Shown here piece by piece: positions 48,389 through 57,523 of a DNA stretch of 64,000 nt. How positions within the stretch are numbered: position 1 is the stretch's first letter; the number at the start of each line of letters is the position of its first letter. Source of the DNA: Amycolatopsis sp. NBC_01480 (lineage in GTDB: Bacteria > Actinomycetota > Actinomycetes > Mycobacteriales > Pseudonocardiaceae). The DNA is taken from the NCBI RefSeq assembly GCF_036227205.1, contig NZ_CP109442.1, forward strand, positions 9,052,001 to 9,116,000, written 5' to 3'. The translations under genes and the position numbers were made by a program. Under the pieces are notes generated by a model, which ran no database searches, was not told the DNA's origin, and saw only the letters and a program-made list of their open reading frames with translations.

Positions 48389-48862
48389 GTGGAGATCACC
48401 GTGACGGTGAACGACGAGCAGTACCGCCGCTCGGTCGAGCCCCGCCTGCTGCTGGTGCATTTCCTGCGCGACGACCTCGGCCTCACCGGCACCCACTGGG
48501 GCTGCGACACGTCCAACTGCGGCGCTTGCGTGGTGTGGCTCGACGAGGTGCCGGTGAAGTCGTGCACGGTGCTCGCCGCGATGGCGGACGGCAAGCGCGT
48601 CCGCACCGTCGAAGACCTCGCGTTCGGCACGGCGCTCGACCCGGTGCAGCAGGGTTTCGTGCAGTGCCACGGGATCCAGTGCGGGTTCTGCACACCGGGC
48701 CTGCTGATGACCGCGCGCTGGCTGCTCGACCACGACCCCGATCCGGCCGAGGGCACCATCCGCGAGGCCATCTCCGGGCAGCTGTGCCGCTGCACCGGGT
48801 ACGAGAACATCGTGCGCTCGATCCGCTGGGCCGCCGAGCACCCGGACGGGGTCACGCCATGA
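48389..48862 (+). CDS. coxS: CO dehydrogenase small (2x[2Fe-2S]) subunit, copy 2
   Basis: 157 residues from GTG 48389. Clusters: CDTSNCGACVVW ... KSC at the N-terminus and CGFCTPGLL ... CRCTGY in the C-terminal domain. It lacks the N-terminal extension of copy 1. The last codons overlap the coxL start (ATGA), so subunits are made in step. Confidence 0.93.
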   Translation: MEITVTVNDEQYRRSVEPRLLLVHFLRDDLGLTGTHWGCDTSNCGACVVWLDEVPVKSCTVLAAMADGKRVRTVEDLAFGTALDPVQQGFVQCHGIQCGFCTPGLLMTARWLLDHDPDPAEGTIREAISGQLCRCTGYENIVRSIRWAAEHPDGVTP

Positions 48863-51216
48863 CCAGCGCGCTCGGCTACGGTTCGTTGCCCCGTAAGGAA
48901 GACGCGCGATTCGTACGCGGGCGCGGCACGTTCGTCGACGACGTCGTGCTGCCCGGGATGCTGCACGGCGCGGTGCTGCGCAGCCCGCACGCCCACGCAC
49001 GGCTGATCTCGGTCGACACCAGCGCCGCCGAGGCGCACCCGAAGGTGCGGGCGGTGCTCACCGGCGCGATGCTCGCCGAGCGCGGGATGGCGTGGATGCC
49101 GACGCTCTCACACGACGTCCAGGCTGTGCTCGCCACCGACAAAGTCCGGTTCCAGGGCCAGGAAGTCGCGTTTGTCGTCGCGGAGGACCGGTACGCCGCC
49201 CGTGACGCGCTGGAGCTGATCGACGTCGAGTACGAGCCGCTGCCGGCCGTGATCGACGGGCTCGCCGCGCTCGAGCCCGGCGCCGAGGTGATCCGCGACG
49301 ACCTCGGCCGCACCGACAACCACGTGTTCGACTGGTCCTCCGGCGACGCGGACGCGACCGAGGCGGCCATCGCCGGCGCGGAAGTCGTTGTCCGCCAAGA
49401 CATGCTCTACCCGCGGGTGCACCCGGCGCCGCTGGAGACCTGCGGCGCGGTGGCCGACATCGACGCCGTCACCGGCAAGCTCACGGTCTGGGTCACCGCG
49501 CAGGCCCCGCACGCGCACCGGCTGCTGTACTCGCGCATCACCGGCCTGCCCGAGCACCGGATCCGGATCATCGCGCCGGACATCGGCGGCGGCTTCGGCA
49601 ACAAAGTCGGGCTGTACCCCGGTTATCTGTGCGCGGTGGTCGGCTCGATGCTCACCGGGCGGCCGGTGAAGTGGACCGAGGACCGGTCCGAGAACCTGAT
49701 GAGCACCTCGTTCGCCCGCGACTACCATATGAGCGGCGAAATCGCGGCCACGCGCGAGGGAAAACTGCTCGGCCTGCGCGTGCACGTGGTCGCCGACCAC
49801 GGCGCGTTCAACGGCACCGCACAGCCGTCGAAGTTCCCGGCCGGGTTCTTCCACGTGTTCACCGGCTCGTACGACCTGCCGGTGGCGCACTGCGCGGTCA
49901 CCGGCGTGTACACGAACAAGGCGCCCGGCGGGGTGGCGTACGCGTGCTCGTTCCGGATCACCGAAGCGGTGTACGTCGTCGAGCGGATGATGGACCTGCT
50001 CGCGCGCGAGCTGGGGCTGGACCCGGCCGAGCTGCGGATGCGGAACCTGTTGCGCCCCGAGCAGTTCCCGTACACCTGCGCGACCGGCTGGGAGTACGAC
50101 TCGGGCGACTACCCGCGCGCGCTGGAGCTCGCCAAGCAGATCGCCGGTTACGACGGGCTTCGCCGTGAGCAGGCGGAAAAACGCACGCGGGGCGAGCTGA
50201 TGGGCGTCGGGCTGAGCTTCTTTACCGAGGCCGTCGGCGCCGGCCCGCGCGAGCACATGGACATCCTCGGCTTCGGCATGGCCGACGGCGCCGAGCTGCG
50301 CGTGCACCCGACCGGCTCGGCCGTGCTCCGGCTGTCCTGCATGTCCCAGGGACAGGGCCACGAAACGACGTTCGCGCAGCTGGTGTCCGAGGAGCTGGGC
50401 ATCGCGCCGGACGAGGTCGAGGTGGTGCAGGGCGACACCGACCACACCCCGTTCGGGCTGGGCACCTACGGCTCACGCTCGACGCCGGTCTCCGGTGCGG
50501 CCGCGGTTACGGTGGCGCGCAAGGTGCGCGAGCGGGCGCGGCAAGTGGCGTCGGCGATGCTGGAGGTGAGCCCGGACGACTTGGAGTGGGAGCGCGGGCG
50601 CTGGTTCGTGCGCGGAGTTCCCGGCCGCGGGGCCACGATCCGCGAGATCGCGCTGGCGGCGCACTCGGACCTCGCGCTGCCCGAGGGCGTCGAGGGGCAT
50701 CTGGACGCGAGCACGGTGTACAGCCCGCCGAACCTGACCTACCCGTTCGGCGCGTACATCTGCGTGGTGGACGTGGATCCCGGGACCGGGCAGGTGACCG
50801 TGCGCCGGTTCGTCGCGGTGGACGACTGCGGGGTGCGGATCAACCCGATGATCGTGGCCGGCCAGGTGCACCGCGGCCTCGCCGACGGCATCGGGATGGC
50901 GCTGATGGAGCTGATGGCGTTCGACTCCGACGGCAATCACTTGGGCGGCTCGTTCATGGACTACCTGCTGCCGACGGCGCTGGAGTGCCCTTCGTGGGAG
51001 CTGGGCGAGACCGTCACCCCGTCGCCGCACCACCCGATCGGCGCGAAGGGCGTCGGCGAATCGGCGACCGTCGGCTCCCCCGCCGCGGTGGTGAACGCGG
51101 TGCTCGACGCGCTCGCCCCGTTCGGCGTCCGGCACGCCGACATGCCGCTCACCCCGGCGGCGGTCTGGCGCGCGATGCAGGGAAGTCCACTTCGGACAGA
51201 CCTGGCGATCACCTGA
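48859..51216 (+). CDS. coxL: CO dehydrogenase large (Mo) subunit, copy 2
   Basis: 785 residues. GGVAYACSFR (Cys363) is the form I loop AYxCSFR; GWEYDSGDY follows, as in well-studied CoxL proteins. GGGFGNKVG and GAKGVGESA with the catalytic Glu complete the active site. Of the two paralogues this one keeps more of the canonical features and is the better candidate for the CO oxidiser. A GC palindrome follows it. Confidence 0.92.
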   Translation: MTSALGYGSLPRKEDARFVRGRGTFVDDVVLPGMLHGAVLRSPHAHARLISVDTSAAEAHPKVRAVLTGAMLAERGMAWMPTLSHDVQAVLATDKVRFQGQEVAFVVAEDRYAARDALELIDVEYEPLPAVIDGLAALEPGAEVIRDDLGRTDNHVFDWSSGDADATEAAIAGAEVVVRQDMLYPRVHPAPLETCGAVADIDAVTGKLTVWVTAQAPHAHRLLYSRITGLPEHRIRIIAPDIGGGFGNKVGLYPGYLCAVVGSMLTGRPVKWTEDRSENLMSTSFARDYHMSGEIAATREGKLLGLRVHVVADHGAFNGTAQPSKFPAGFFHVFTGSYDLPVAHCAVTGVYTNKAPGGVAYACSFRITEAVYVVERMMDLLARELGLDPAELRMRNLLRPEQFPYTCATGWEYDSGDYPRALELAKQIAGYDGLRREQAEKRTRGELMGVGLSFFTEAVGAGPREHMDILGFGMADGAELRVHPTGSAVLRLSCMSQGQGHETTFAQLVSEELGIAPDEVEVVQGDTDHTPFGLGTYGSRSTPVSGAAAVTVARKVRERARQVASAMLEVSPDDLEWERGRWFVRGVPGRGATIREIALAAHSDLALPEGVEGHLDASTVYSPPNLTYPFGAYICVVDVDPGTGQVTVRRFVAVDDCGVRINPMIVAGQVHRGLADGIGMALMELMAFDSDGNHLGGSFMDYLLPTALECPSWELGETVTPSPHHPIGAKGVGESATVGSPAAVVNAVLDALAPFGVRHADMPLTPAAVWRAMQGSPLRTDLAIT

Positions 51217-51231
51217 GCCCGCCGGGTGTTC

Positions 51232-51284
51232 CGCCCCAATGTGGCATTGGGTGCGTTGAGCGCAACCAATGTGGCATTGGGGCG
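51232..51284. repeat. Intact 53-bp palindromic element (same family as the IS target)
   Basis: Two copies of the palindrome CCAATGTGGCATTGG, each flanked outside by CGCC/GGCG, are joined by GTGCGTTGAGCGCAA. The uninterrupted sequence matches the joined flanks of the IS1380 element at 33911-33939 and 35612-35640, with TTGAG at the centre. Confidence 0.8.
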
Positions 51285-51327
51285 CATTCCCCGCCGCCCG
51301 GCGGCGGGCGGCGGGCGGCGGCGGTGC

Positions 51328-51351
51328 GGGCCCGCTGCGCGCAGCGGGCCC
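51328..51351. terminator. Hairpin terminator after coxL copy 2
   Basis: Perfect 24-base palindrome: GGGCCCGCTGC paired with GCAGCGGGCCC around GC, 112 bp beyond the coxL stop. Confidence 0.65.
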
Positions 51352-51523
51352 GGCAGATTGGTCTGCACCTTTACGCCGAGCGGCAGCCGACGCGCCGTGA
51401 GCGGTCGGCGGGGTGCCGTTCGGCGCAGGTCGCGCGGCGATGGGCGCTGCCGGTGAACCGTTCCCGCACGGGGTCCGTTTTCCCTGGTAGAAACGCAGAA
51501 AGCAGCCCCAGGAGGAACCCGTC

Positions 51524-51778
51524 ATGCCCGCGATCCTGCTCACGAACCGCTCGCTCGCCATGCTCCGCGCGGTCGCCGCCGGCCGGGCCGACCTGGGCGC
51601 GGGCAGCGAGCCCGACCTCCGCGTCGACGGGCTGCCCTGCTGCGACCAGCCGGCCGCGCACCGGCTGTTCCACGACGGCCTGGTCCGCCCCGCCGGCCCG
51701 GCCCGCCCGGGCCAGTGGACCCCGGCCGAGCTGACCGCGGCGGGCGAGCTGGCCCTCGGCCTGCCCGCCGCCGCCTGA
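51524..51778 (+). CDS. Small actinobacterial hypothetical protein
   Basis: 84 residues, MPAILLTNRSLAMLRAVAAGRADLGAGSEPDLRVDGLPCCDQPAAHRLFHDGLVRPAGPARPGQWTPAELTAAGELALG. The LCC...AAHRLFHDGLV and ELTAAG pattern resembles small winged-helix-like proteins common in Amycolatopsis, without a known role. A strong AGGAGGAA site precedes the ATG. It ends before the convergent HxlR gene. Confidence 0.65.
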   Translation: MPAILLTNRSLAMLRAVAAGRADLGAGSEPDLRVDGLPCCDQPAAHRLFHDGLVRPAGPARPGQWTPAELTAAGELALGLPAAA

Positions 51779-51798
51779 CCTGCGCTGAGCCGCCGGCG

Positions 51799-52224
51799 TT
51801 ATCCGGCGACGCCGGCCGGAGTCCGGTCCGCGAGGTCGTAGGCCTCCTGCGACGCCGAGACGTCGACGAGGTGCTCGACCGCCCATTCCTGGAGCGCGCG
51901 CAGCGGCTCACGCAGGGTGCGGCCCGCGTCGGTGAGCGCGTACTCGACGCGGACCGGGACCTGGGGGTACACGGTGCGGCGCACGAGCCCGTCCCGTTCG
52001 AGCCCGCGCAGGGTCTGGGTGAGCATCTTCTGCGAGATGCCCTCGATGCGCCGGCGCAGCTCCGAGAACCGGGCGTCGCCCTCCCAGAGCACGCCCACGA
52101 TGAGCACCGTCCACCGGTCGCCGACGCGGTCCAGGATGCGGCGGGTCGGGCAGTCGGCGCGGTAGGGGCTGCCGAGCAGCGTCGACTCGGCTGGTGTGGT
52201 TACCACAAAGTGCCTTCTTCCCAT
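51799..52224 (-). CDS. HxlR-family transcriptional regulator
   Basis: 141 residues with the HxlR winged helix: CPTRRILDRVGDRWTVLIVGVLWEGDARFSELRRRIEGISQKMLTQTLRGLERDGLVRRTVYPQVPVRVEYALTDAGRTL. The Cys before the HTH (CPTRR) is the sensing position in several relatives. ATG 52224 is used; GTG 52206, inside the operator palindrome, is an alternative. It is divergent from an NAD-binding oxidoreductase, its probable target. Confidence 0.9.
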   Translation of the reverse strand: MGRRHFVVTTPAESTLLGSPYRADCPTRRILDRVGDRWTVLIVGVLWEGDARFSELRRRIEGISQKMLTQTLRGLERDGLVRRTVYPQVPVRVEYALTDAGRTLREPLRALQEWAVEHLVDVSASQEAYDLADRTPAGVAG

Positions 52225-52255
52225 CGGAGAGCTGCGCTCATACGGTAACCACAGG
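52195..52255. promoter_or_regulatory. HxlR operator pair
   Basis: TGTGGTTACCACA (52195-52207) is a perfect palindrome around its central T; CGGTAACCACAG (52244-52255) repeats GGTAACCACA. They lie around the HxlR start and in the gap to the divergent oxidoreductase. Confidence 0.6.
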
Positions 52256-52295
52256 GCGTCGTCCGACGCCACCTCTGCTCGCAGAAAGGCACCCC

Positions 52296-52949
52296 GTGTC
52301 TCGTATCACCGTCATCGGCGGCACCGGTTACGCCGGCTCGGCCCTCGTCGCGGAGGCCGCCTCGCGCGGTCACCAGGTCACCGCGCTGAGCCGCTCGCAG
52401 CCCGCCGAGCCGATCCCGAATGTCACCTACACCGCCGGAGACGCCACCGACGAGGCCACGCTGTCCTCGGTCATCGCCGGCGCCGAGATCGTGGTGGACG
52501 CGATCGCCCCGCGCGGCCCGGCCGGCCACGCCCGCAACGTCCACCGCATCATCGCGCGCCTGGCCGATGCGGCGGGCGTGCGCCTGTTCATCGTCGGCGG
52601 CGCCTCGTCGCTGCGCCCGGCTCCCGGCGCGGGCCGCTTCGTCACCGACCCCGCCCACCTCGGCGCCATTCCCGAGGAGCTGCACGCCGAGATCCGTGAC
52701 GGCGCGGCGTTCATCGTCGAGGACCTCCCGGCCACGCCCGCGACCCTCGACTGGGTCTACGTGAGCCCGGCGCTCAAGTTCGGCGCCCACGCGCCCGGCG
52801 AGCGGCTCGGCCACTACCGGCTCGGCGACGACGTCACCGTCGCGCCCGAGGACGGCGGCGCGATCTCCGCCGCGGACTACGCCCTCGGATTCCTCGACCT
52901 GGTCGAGAAGGGCGAGCACCACCGCACCCAGGCCAACCTCGCCCACTGA
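52296..52949 (+). CDS. NAD(P)-dependent oxidoreductase (NmrA/SDR-a5-like)
   Basis: 217 residues from GTG 52296. ITVIGGTGYAGSALVAEAASRGHQVTALSR is the Rossmann entry with GGTGYAG; IVGGASSLRPAPG and VYVSPALKFGAHAPG follow. It matches the short atypical SDR group often controlled by an HxlR regulator. Probably a flavin- or NADPH-linked reductase of small electrophiles. A weak GAAAGG site precedes it. Confidence 0.85.
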   Translation: MSRITVIGGTGYAGSALVAEAASRGHQVTALSRSQPAEPIPNVTYTAGDATDEATLSSVIAGAEIVVDAIAPRGPAGHARNVHRIIARLADAAGVRLFIVGGASSLRPAPGAGRFVTDPAHLGAIPEELHAEIRDGAAFIVEDLPATPATLDWVYVSPALKFGAHAPGERLGHYRLGDDVTVAPEDGGAISAADYALGFLDLVEKGEHHRTQANLAH

Positions 52950-53058
52950 GCCGGGGCCGGGCTGCCGCCGGGGCGATGCCGGTTGTCCGGCGTTCTGTCC
53001 GTTAGCTCACCTGATCAGCGGTCACCGGGCCACCCGGCCCGCCTCCAGGGTGATCTCC

Positions 53059-54261
53059 ATGAGACGGCTACTGGCGGTGGGTACGGCGGTCCTGGTCACC
53101 TTCGGCGCGCTTACGGCGTCGAGTACCGCGCAGGTCGAGCAGACGCCCGGCGGCTGGGTCGGCAGCTGGGCGGCCGCCCCCGCCGCCGGCGTGCCGAACA
53201 CCCCGGGCGGCTATCCGAACTACTCGATCCGCAACGTGGTGCACACCAGCATCGGCGGCAGCAAGGCCCGCGTGCGGCTGTCCAACACCTTCGGCACCGG
53301 GCCGCTGGTGTTCGGGCACGTGACCGTCGCCGTCGCGGCGGCGCCCGGCAGCCCGCGCGCGGTGCCCGGCTCCCTGCGGACCCTGACGTTCGGCGGAATG
53401 TCCACTGTGGTCGTTCCGGCCGGCGCCGAGGTGCTGAGCGACCCGGCGCCGGTGCGGGTGCCCGCGGACGCCGACCTGCTGGTCACCACGTTCGTGCCCA
53501 CGCCGTCCGGCCCGGTCACCTATCACCCGGCCGCCCAGCAGACCTCGTTCTTCACCCGCAACGGCGACTTCACCGCGGAAGAGTCGGGCGCGTCCTTCAC
53601 CGAGCAGACCACCGTTTGGCACTACGTCAGCGAAGTCGACGTGCAGGGTGTCGCGCCCGGCGCCGTCGTCACGCTCGGCGATTCCATCACCGACGGCGTC
53701 GGCTCGACGCCCGGCGCCAACCACCGCTGGCCCGACTACCTCAGCGACCGCCTGCACGGCCGCCTCGGCGTGCTCAACGCCGGCATCAGCGCCAACCGGC
53801 TGCTGCTCGACGTGCCCGGCAGCGGCGCCGGCCGCAACGCGCTCGCCCGGTTCGCCGACGACGTGCTCAGCGTCGGCGGCGTGCGCACGCTGATCGTGCT
53901 CGAAGGCATCAACGACATCCAGCAGGACCCGCACCAGACCGACCCGCAGATGATCATCTCGGCGCTGCGGCAGCTGGTCGCGCAGGCGAAGGCGCGCGGC
54001 ATCCGCGTGATCGGCGCGACGCTGACGCCGTTCAAGGGCTGGCAGGTCTACGACGAGACGCTGGAGCGCACCCGCGAGGCCGTGAACACGTTCATCCGCA
54101 CCAGCGGCGTGTACGACGGCGTGGCCGATTTCGACGCCGCCATCCGCAATCCGGCCGACCCGCTGGCGATGCAGGCCGCCTACGACTCCGGCGACCACCT
54201 GCACCCCAACGACGCCGGCTACGCGCGGATGGCCGCCGCGGTCGACCTCAACCGGCTGTGA
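53059..54261 (+). CDS. Secreted SGNH/GDSL hydrolase
   Basis: 400 residues. The signal peptide MRRLLAVGTAVLVTFGALTASSTAQ is followed by an N-terminal beta domain and then the SGNH hydrolase: VVTLGDSITDGVGS (block I, nucleophile Ser), NAGISANRLL (block II), LEGINDI (block III, Asn) and GDHLHPNDAGY (block V, catalytic Asp/His). It is an extracellular esterase, possibly of plant or bacterial polysaccharide acetyl groups. An upstream GTG (53050) is an alternative start. Its 3' end overlaps the convergent MFS gene by 14 bp. Confidence 0.9.
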   Translation: MRRLLAVGTAVLVTFGALTASSTAQVEQTPGGWVGSWAAAPAAGVPNTPGGYPNYSIRNVVHTSIGGSKARVRLSNTFGTGPLVFGHVTVAVAAAPGSPRAVPGSLRTLTFGGMSTVVVPAGAEVLSDPAPVRVPADADLLVTTFVPTPSGPVTYHPAAQQTSFFTRNGDFTAEESGASFTEQTTVWHYVSEVDVQGVAPGAVVTLGDSITDGVGSTPGANHRWPDYLSDRLHGRLGVLNAGISANRLLLDVPGSGAGRNALARFADDVLSVGGVRTLIVLEGINDIQQDPHQTDPQMIISALRQLVAQAKARGIRVIGATLTPFKGWQVYDETLERTREAVNTFIRTSGVYDGVADFDAAIRNPADPLAMQAAYDSGDHLHPNDAGYARMAAAVDLNRL

Positions 54262-55534
54262 CCGGCGTCCGGCGGAACGCCAGCACGGCCACGAGGCTGA
54301 CCAGCCCGACGCCCACCATGTACAGCGAGACCGAAAGCGAGGTACCGGTGGAGGTCTGCAGCGCCGTCGCGATCAACGGCGCGAAGCTGCCGCCCGGCAC
54401 CGCGCCGACGGCATAGGAGAAAGACGCGCCGCTGTACCGGAACCGCGGCTCGAACAGCTCCGAGAACAGCGCCGACTGCGGCCCGTACGTGGCGCCGAGG
54501 CCGAGGTTCAGCACGACCACCGCGAGGATCAGCAGCCACACCTGGCGCGTGTCGACGAGCAGGAAAAACGGCACCGCCCACACCACCAGCAGCACCGAGC
54601 CCAGGAGGTACACGGGTTTGCGGCCGACGTGGTCGGACCAGATAGCGGACGCGATGATGCTGACCAGCCACGTGACGCTGCCGGCGATCACCACCACGAG
54701 CATGGTGTCGCTGCTCAGCTTCAGCACCGAAGTGCCGTACGACAGCAGGTACGCGAAGAAGACGTAGCCGATCGCGGTGTTCGCGATGAAGCTCGCGGAC
54801 GCCACCAGCACCTCGCGCGGCCGCTGCCGCAGCACGTCCACGATCGGCACCCGGCTGCGCTCGCCCGATTCCCGCAGCCGCGCGAACACCGGGCTCTCCT
54901 CGACCCGCAGCCGGATCACCAGTCCCACGGCCACCAGCACCAGGCTGGCCAGGAACGGCACCCGCCAGCCCCACGCGCGGAACTCCTCGGCCGAAAGCGA
55001 GTTGCTGACCAGGAAGAACACCAGCTGCGCCAGGATCAGCCCGGCCGGCACCCCGATCTGCGAGAACGACCCGTACCGCCCGCGGCGCCCCGGCGGCGCG
55101 TGCTCGACGGCCATCAGCGCGGCCCCGCCCCACTCGCCGCCGGCGGAGATGCCCTGCAGCAGCCGCAACACCACCAGCAGCACCGGCGCCAGGACCCCGG
55201 CCTGCGCGAACGTCGGCAGCGCGCCGACCCCGGCCGTCGCGAGTCCCATCAGGACCAGCGAGAGCACCAGCATCGTCTTGCGCCCGACGCGGTCCCCGAA
55301 GTGCCCCCAGACGATCCCGCCGATCGGCCGCGCGACGAAGCCCACCCCCAGCGTCGCGAACGAGGCGAGCGTGCCCGCCGAGGGCGACAGCGAAGGGAAA
55401 AACGCCTTGTTGAACACCAGCGCGGTCGCGGTGCTGTAGATGAAGTAGTCGTACCACTCGATGGTCGTGCCGATCGCGCTCGCCACCGCGACCCGCCGCA
55501 CGGCCCCCGCCCGCACCTGGTGCTGCTCCGCCAT
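54248..55534 (-). CDS. MHS-type MFS transporter
   Basis: 428 residues, 12 transmembrane helices. The MHS (metabolite:H+ symporter) marks are ASAIGTTIEWYDYFIYSTATALVFN (TM1), GIVWGHFGDRVGRKTMLV (loop 2-3), LLQGISAGGEWGGAALMAVEHA and SDHVGRKPVYLLGS. Relatives (ProP, KgtP, ShiA) import proline/betaine, alpha-ketoglutarate or shikimate with protons. Substrate is undetermined. It is transcribed alone, 14 bp overlapping the convergent hydrolase. Confidence 0.92.
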   Translation of the reverse strand: MAEQHQVRAGAVRRVAVASAIGTTIEWYDYFIYSTATALVFNKAFFPSLSPSAGTLASFATLGVGFVARPIGGIVWGHFGDRVGRKTMLVLSLVLMGLATAGVGALPTFAQAGVLAPVLLVVLRLLQGISAGGEWGGAALMAVEHAPPGRRGRYGSFSQIGVPAGLILAQLVFFLVSNSLSAEEFRAWGWRVPFLASLVLVAVGLVIRLRVEESPVFARLRESGERSRVPIVDVLRQRPREVLVASASFIANTAIGYVFFAYLLSYGTSVLKLSSDTMLVVVIAGSVTWLVSIIASAIWSDHVGRKPVYLLGSVLLVVWAVPFFLLVDTRQVWLLILAVVVLNLGLGATYGPQSALFSELFEPRFRYSGASFSYAVGAVPGGSFAPLIATALQTSTGTSLSVSLYMVGVGLVSLVAVLAFRRTPVTAG

Positions 55535-55746
55535 TCCCGCTCTCCCCCACTTCGTCCGGCCGGCGGATCATGATGCCAGAGGAGGGCCCGGCGGGTCGAG
55601 CGCCGGAAGTCGCATGATCTCCGCTCGGGGGCTCCGGTCCGATGTGGACGCTGTCCCCCTGCTGCAGGTGGAGGGGCGCCCGGTACCAGCGAGTCCGATG
55701 TGGACACTTTCGCGGCCGCCCTCGCCAAGGGCGCCTGACACCCGGT

Positions 55747-56583
55747 TCAGAGACAGGTGGCCACGCGGACCAGGTCGGCCAGCGCCCGGGAGCGGCTGTG
55801 CGGCGGCCAGGCGATCACGGTGTCCACGGCCGGCGCGTCCGTGACCGGCACGGCGACCATGCCTTCGAGCAGGTTGACGCGGCTGGATTCGGGCAGCACC
55901 ACGGTGGTGCGGCCGAGCGCGATCAGCTGGAAGAGCTGCGTCTGGTTGCGCACTTCCACGCCGGGGCCCTCGGGATAGTCGCCGCTGGAGCCGCGCCAGC
56001 GGGCCAGCGGCAGGTCCGGCAGGGAGCTGACCTCGGCCAGCCGGAGCCGGGAGCGGCGGGCGAGCGGATGCGCCGACGGCAGGATCGCGATCTGGCCCTC
56101 GGTCTCCAGGACCTCGGTTTCGAGCCCGGCCGTCGAGTCGAAGGGCTGGTGCAGCAGCGCCGCGTCGGCCTGCCCGTCGGCCAGCGCCTGCTGGGGCTGG
56201 GACTCGAACAGCAGCAGGTCGACGGGGACGGAATCCGGCTCGGCGGCGTACGCGTCGAGCAACTTCGCCAGCAATTCACCGGAAGAACCGGCCTTGGCGG
56301 ACAGCACGAGTGACGGTGCGCTCGTCGCGGCGCTCCGGGTGCGCCGCTCGGCCGCGGCCACCGCGCCGAGGATCGCCCGGCCTTCGACCAGCAGCACCGC
56401 GCCGGCTTCGGTGAGCGTGACCTTGCGGCTGGTGCGTTCCAGCAACGCGACGCCGAGCCGTCGTTCGAGCTGGGCGATGGTCCGCGACAGCGGCGGCTGG
56501 GCGATGCCGAGGCGCTCGGCCGCCCGGCCGAAGTGCAGTTCCTCGGCGACCGTCACGAAATACCGCAGCTCCCGCGTCTCCAC
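55747..56583 (-). CDS. LysR-family transcriptional regulator
   Basis: 278 residues from GTG 56583. The winged helix is METRELRYFVTVAEELHFGRAAERLGIAQPPLSRTIAQLERRLGVALLERTSRKVTLTEAG, the standard LysR sequence; the effector domain is short but complete. It is divergent from an SDR gene across a 93-bp gap with a T-N11-A palindrome, and so probably controls that gene. Confidence 0.92.
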   Translation of the reverse strand: METRELRYFVTVAEELHFGRAAERLGIAQPPLSRTIAQLERRLGVALLERTSRKVTLTEAGAVLLVEGRAILGAVAAAERRTRSAATSAPSLVLSAKAGSSGELLAKLLDAYAAEPDSVPVDLLLFESQPQQALADGQADAALLHQPFDSTAGLETEVLETEGQIAILPSAHPLARRSRLRLAEVSSLPDLPLARWRGSSGDYPEGPGVEVRNQTQLFQLIALGRTTVVLPESSRVNLLEGMVAVPVTDAPAVDTVIAWPPHSRSRALADLVRVATCL

Positions 56584-56605
56584 GCGTTCAGGTTACCGCC
56601 GATCA

Positions 56606-56620
56606 ATACCGGCGGGGTAT
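56606..56620. promoter_or_regulatory. LysR box ATACC-N5-GGTAT
   Basis: ATACCGGCGGGGTAT is a perfect 5-bp inverted repeat containing T-N11-A, 23 bp upstream of the LysR start and 57 bp before the SDR start. Confidence 0.65.
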
Positions 56621-56676
56621 CGCCGCGTGACCCAGACGGTGTTGGTCCCCCGCCGCCGCGCGGCCACGATCGAAGC

Positions 56677-57399
56677 ATGAGCGAACAGACGATCGCGCTG
56701 GTCACCGGCGCGAACAAGGGAATCGGCTACGAGATCGCGGCCGGGCTCGGCGCGCTGGGCTGGAGCGTCGGGGTCGGGGCCCGGGACGAGCGGCGCCGGG
56801 ACGACGCCGTGGCCAAGCTGCGCGCGGCCGGCGTGGACGCCTTCGGGGTGCCGCTCGACGTCACCGACGACGCGAGCGTGACGGCCGCCGCCGCCCTGAT
56901 CGAGGAGCGCGCCGGGCGGCTCGACGTGCTGGTCAACAACGCCGGCATCGCCGGGGCGTGGCCGGACCCGCCCACGTCCCTTACGCCGGAGGGAATGCGG
57001 GCAGTGGTGGAGACCAATGTGATCGGCGTGGTCCGGGTCGTCAACACGATGCTGCCGCTGCTGCGGCGTTCCACGCACCCGCGGATCGTCAACCAGTCCA
57101 GCCACGTCGCCTCGCTGACGTTGCAGACCGCGCCGGGCGCCGGCTTCGGCGAGGCCAGCGGCGCGTACTCACCGTCGAAGACGTTCCTCAACGCCGTCAC
57201 CATCCAGTACGCCAAGGAGCTGGGCGACACCATCAAGATCAACAACGCCTGCCCCGGCTACATCGCGACCGACTTGAACGGCTTCCAGGGAACCGACACC
57301 CCGGGGGACGGCGCCCGGATCGCCGTCCGGCTCGCGACGCTGCCGGACGACGGCCCGACCGGCGGCCTGTTCGACGAAGCCGGCCCCATCCCCTGGTGA
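56677..57399 (+). CDS. SDR oxidoreductase
   Basis: 240 residues: LVTGANKGIGYEIAAGL cofactor loop, LVNNAGIAGAW, catalytic Ser in NQSSHV and YSPSKTFLNAV for the YxxxK pair. The GANKGIGYEIA form resembles carbonyl-reductase-like SDR proteins that use NADPH. ATG 56677 places the Rossmann strand at the N-terminus. It is divergent from, and probably controlled by, the adjacent LysR regulator. A long hairpin follows. Confidence 0.9.
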   Translation: MSEQTIALVTGANKGIGYEIAAGLGALGWSVGVGARDERRRDDAVAKLRAAGVDAFGVPLDVTDDASVTAAAALIEERAGRLDVLVNNAGIAGAWPDPPTSLTPEGMRAVVETNVIGVVRVVNTMLPLLRRSTHPRIVNQSSHVASLTLQTAPGAGFGEASGAYSPSKTFLNAVTIQYAKELGDTIKINNACPGYIATDLNGFQGTDTPGDGARIAVRLATLPDDGPTGGLFDEAGPIPW

Positions 57400-57465
57400 C
57401 CCGGCAGCCCACGGAGCTACGCGAAAACGGTGTCAGGCAAGGGTTTCCGGCCTTGCCCCCGCTGA

Positions 57466-57506
57466 ACGCCGAAGGCCCGCACCAAACCGGTGCGGGCCTT
57501 CGGCGT
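57466..57506. terminator. Bidirectional hairpin terminator
   Basis: Perfect 18-bp stem (57466-57483 with 57489-57506; begins ACGCCGAAGGCCC) around AAACC, between the convergent SDR and YbaB-like genes. Confidence 0.85.
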
Positions 57507-57523
57507 CGGTGAGGCGGGGCGGC

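Larger units (their letters stand above)
51217..51523. other. Intergenic region with palindromic repeat and hairpin
   Basis: 307 bp between coxL copy 2 and the next small gene. It holds the intact 53-bp palindromic element (51232-51284), a GGC-rich simple stretch, and a terminator-like hairpin (51328-51351). No supported coding frame is seen. Confidence 0.6.
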
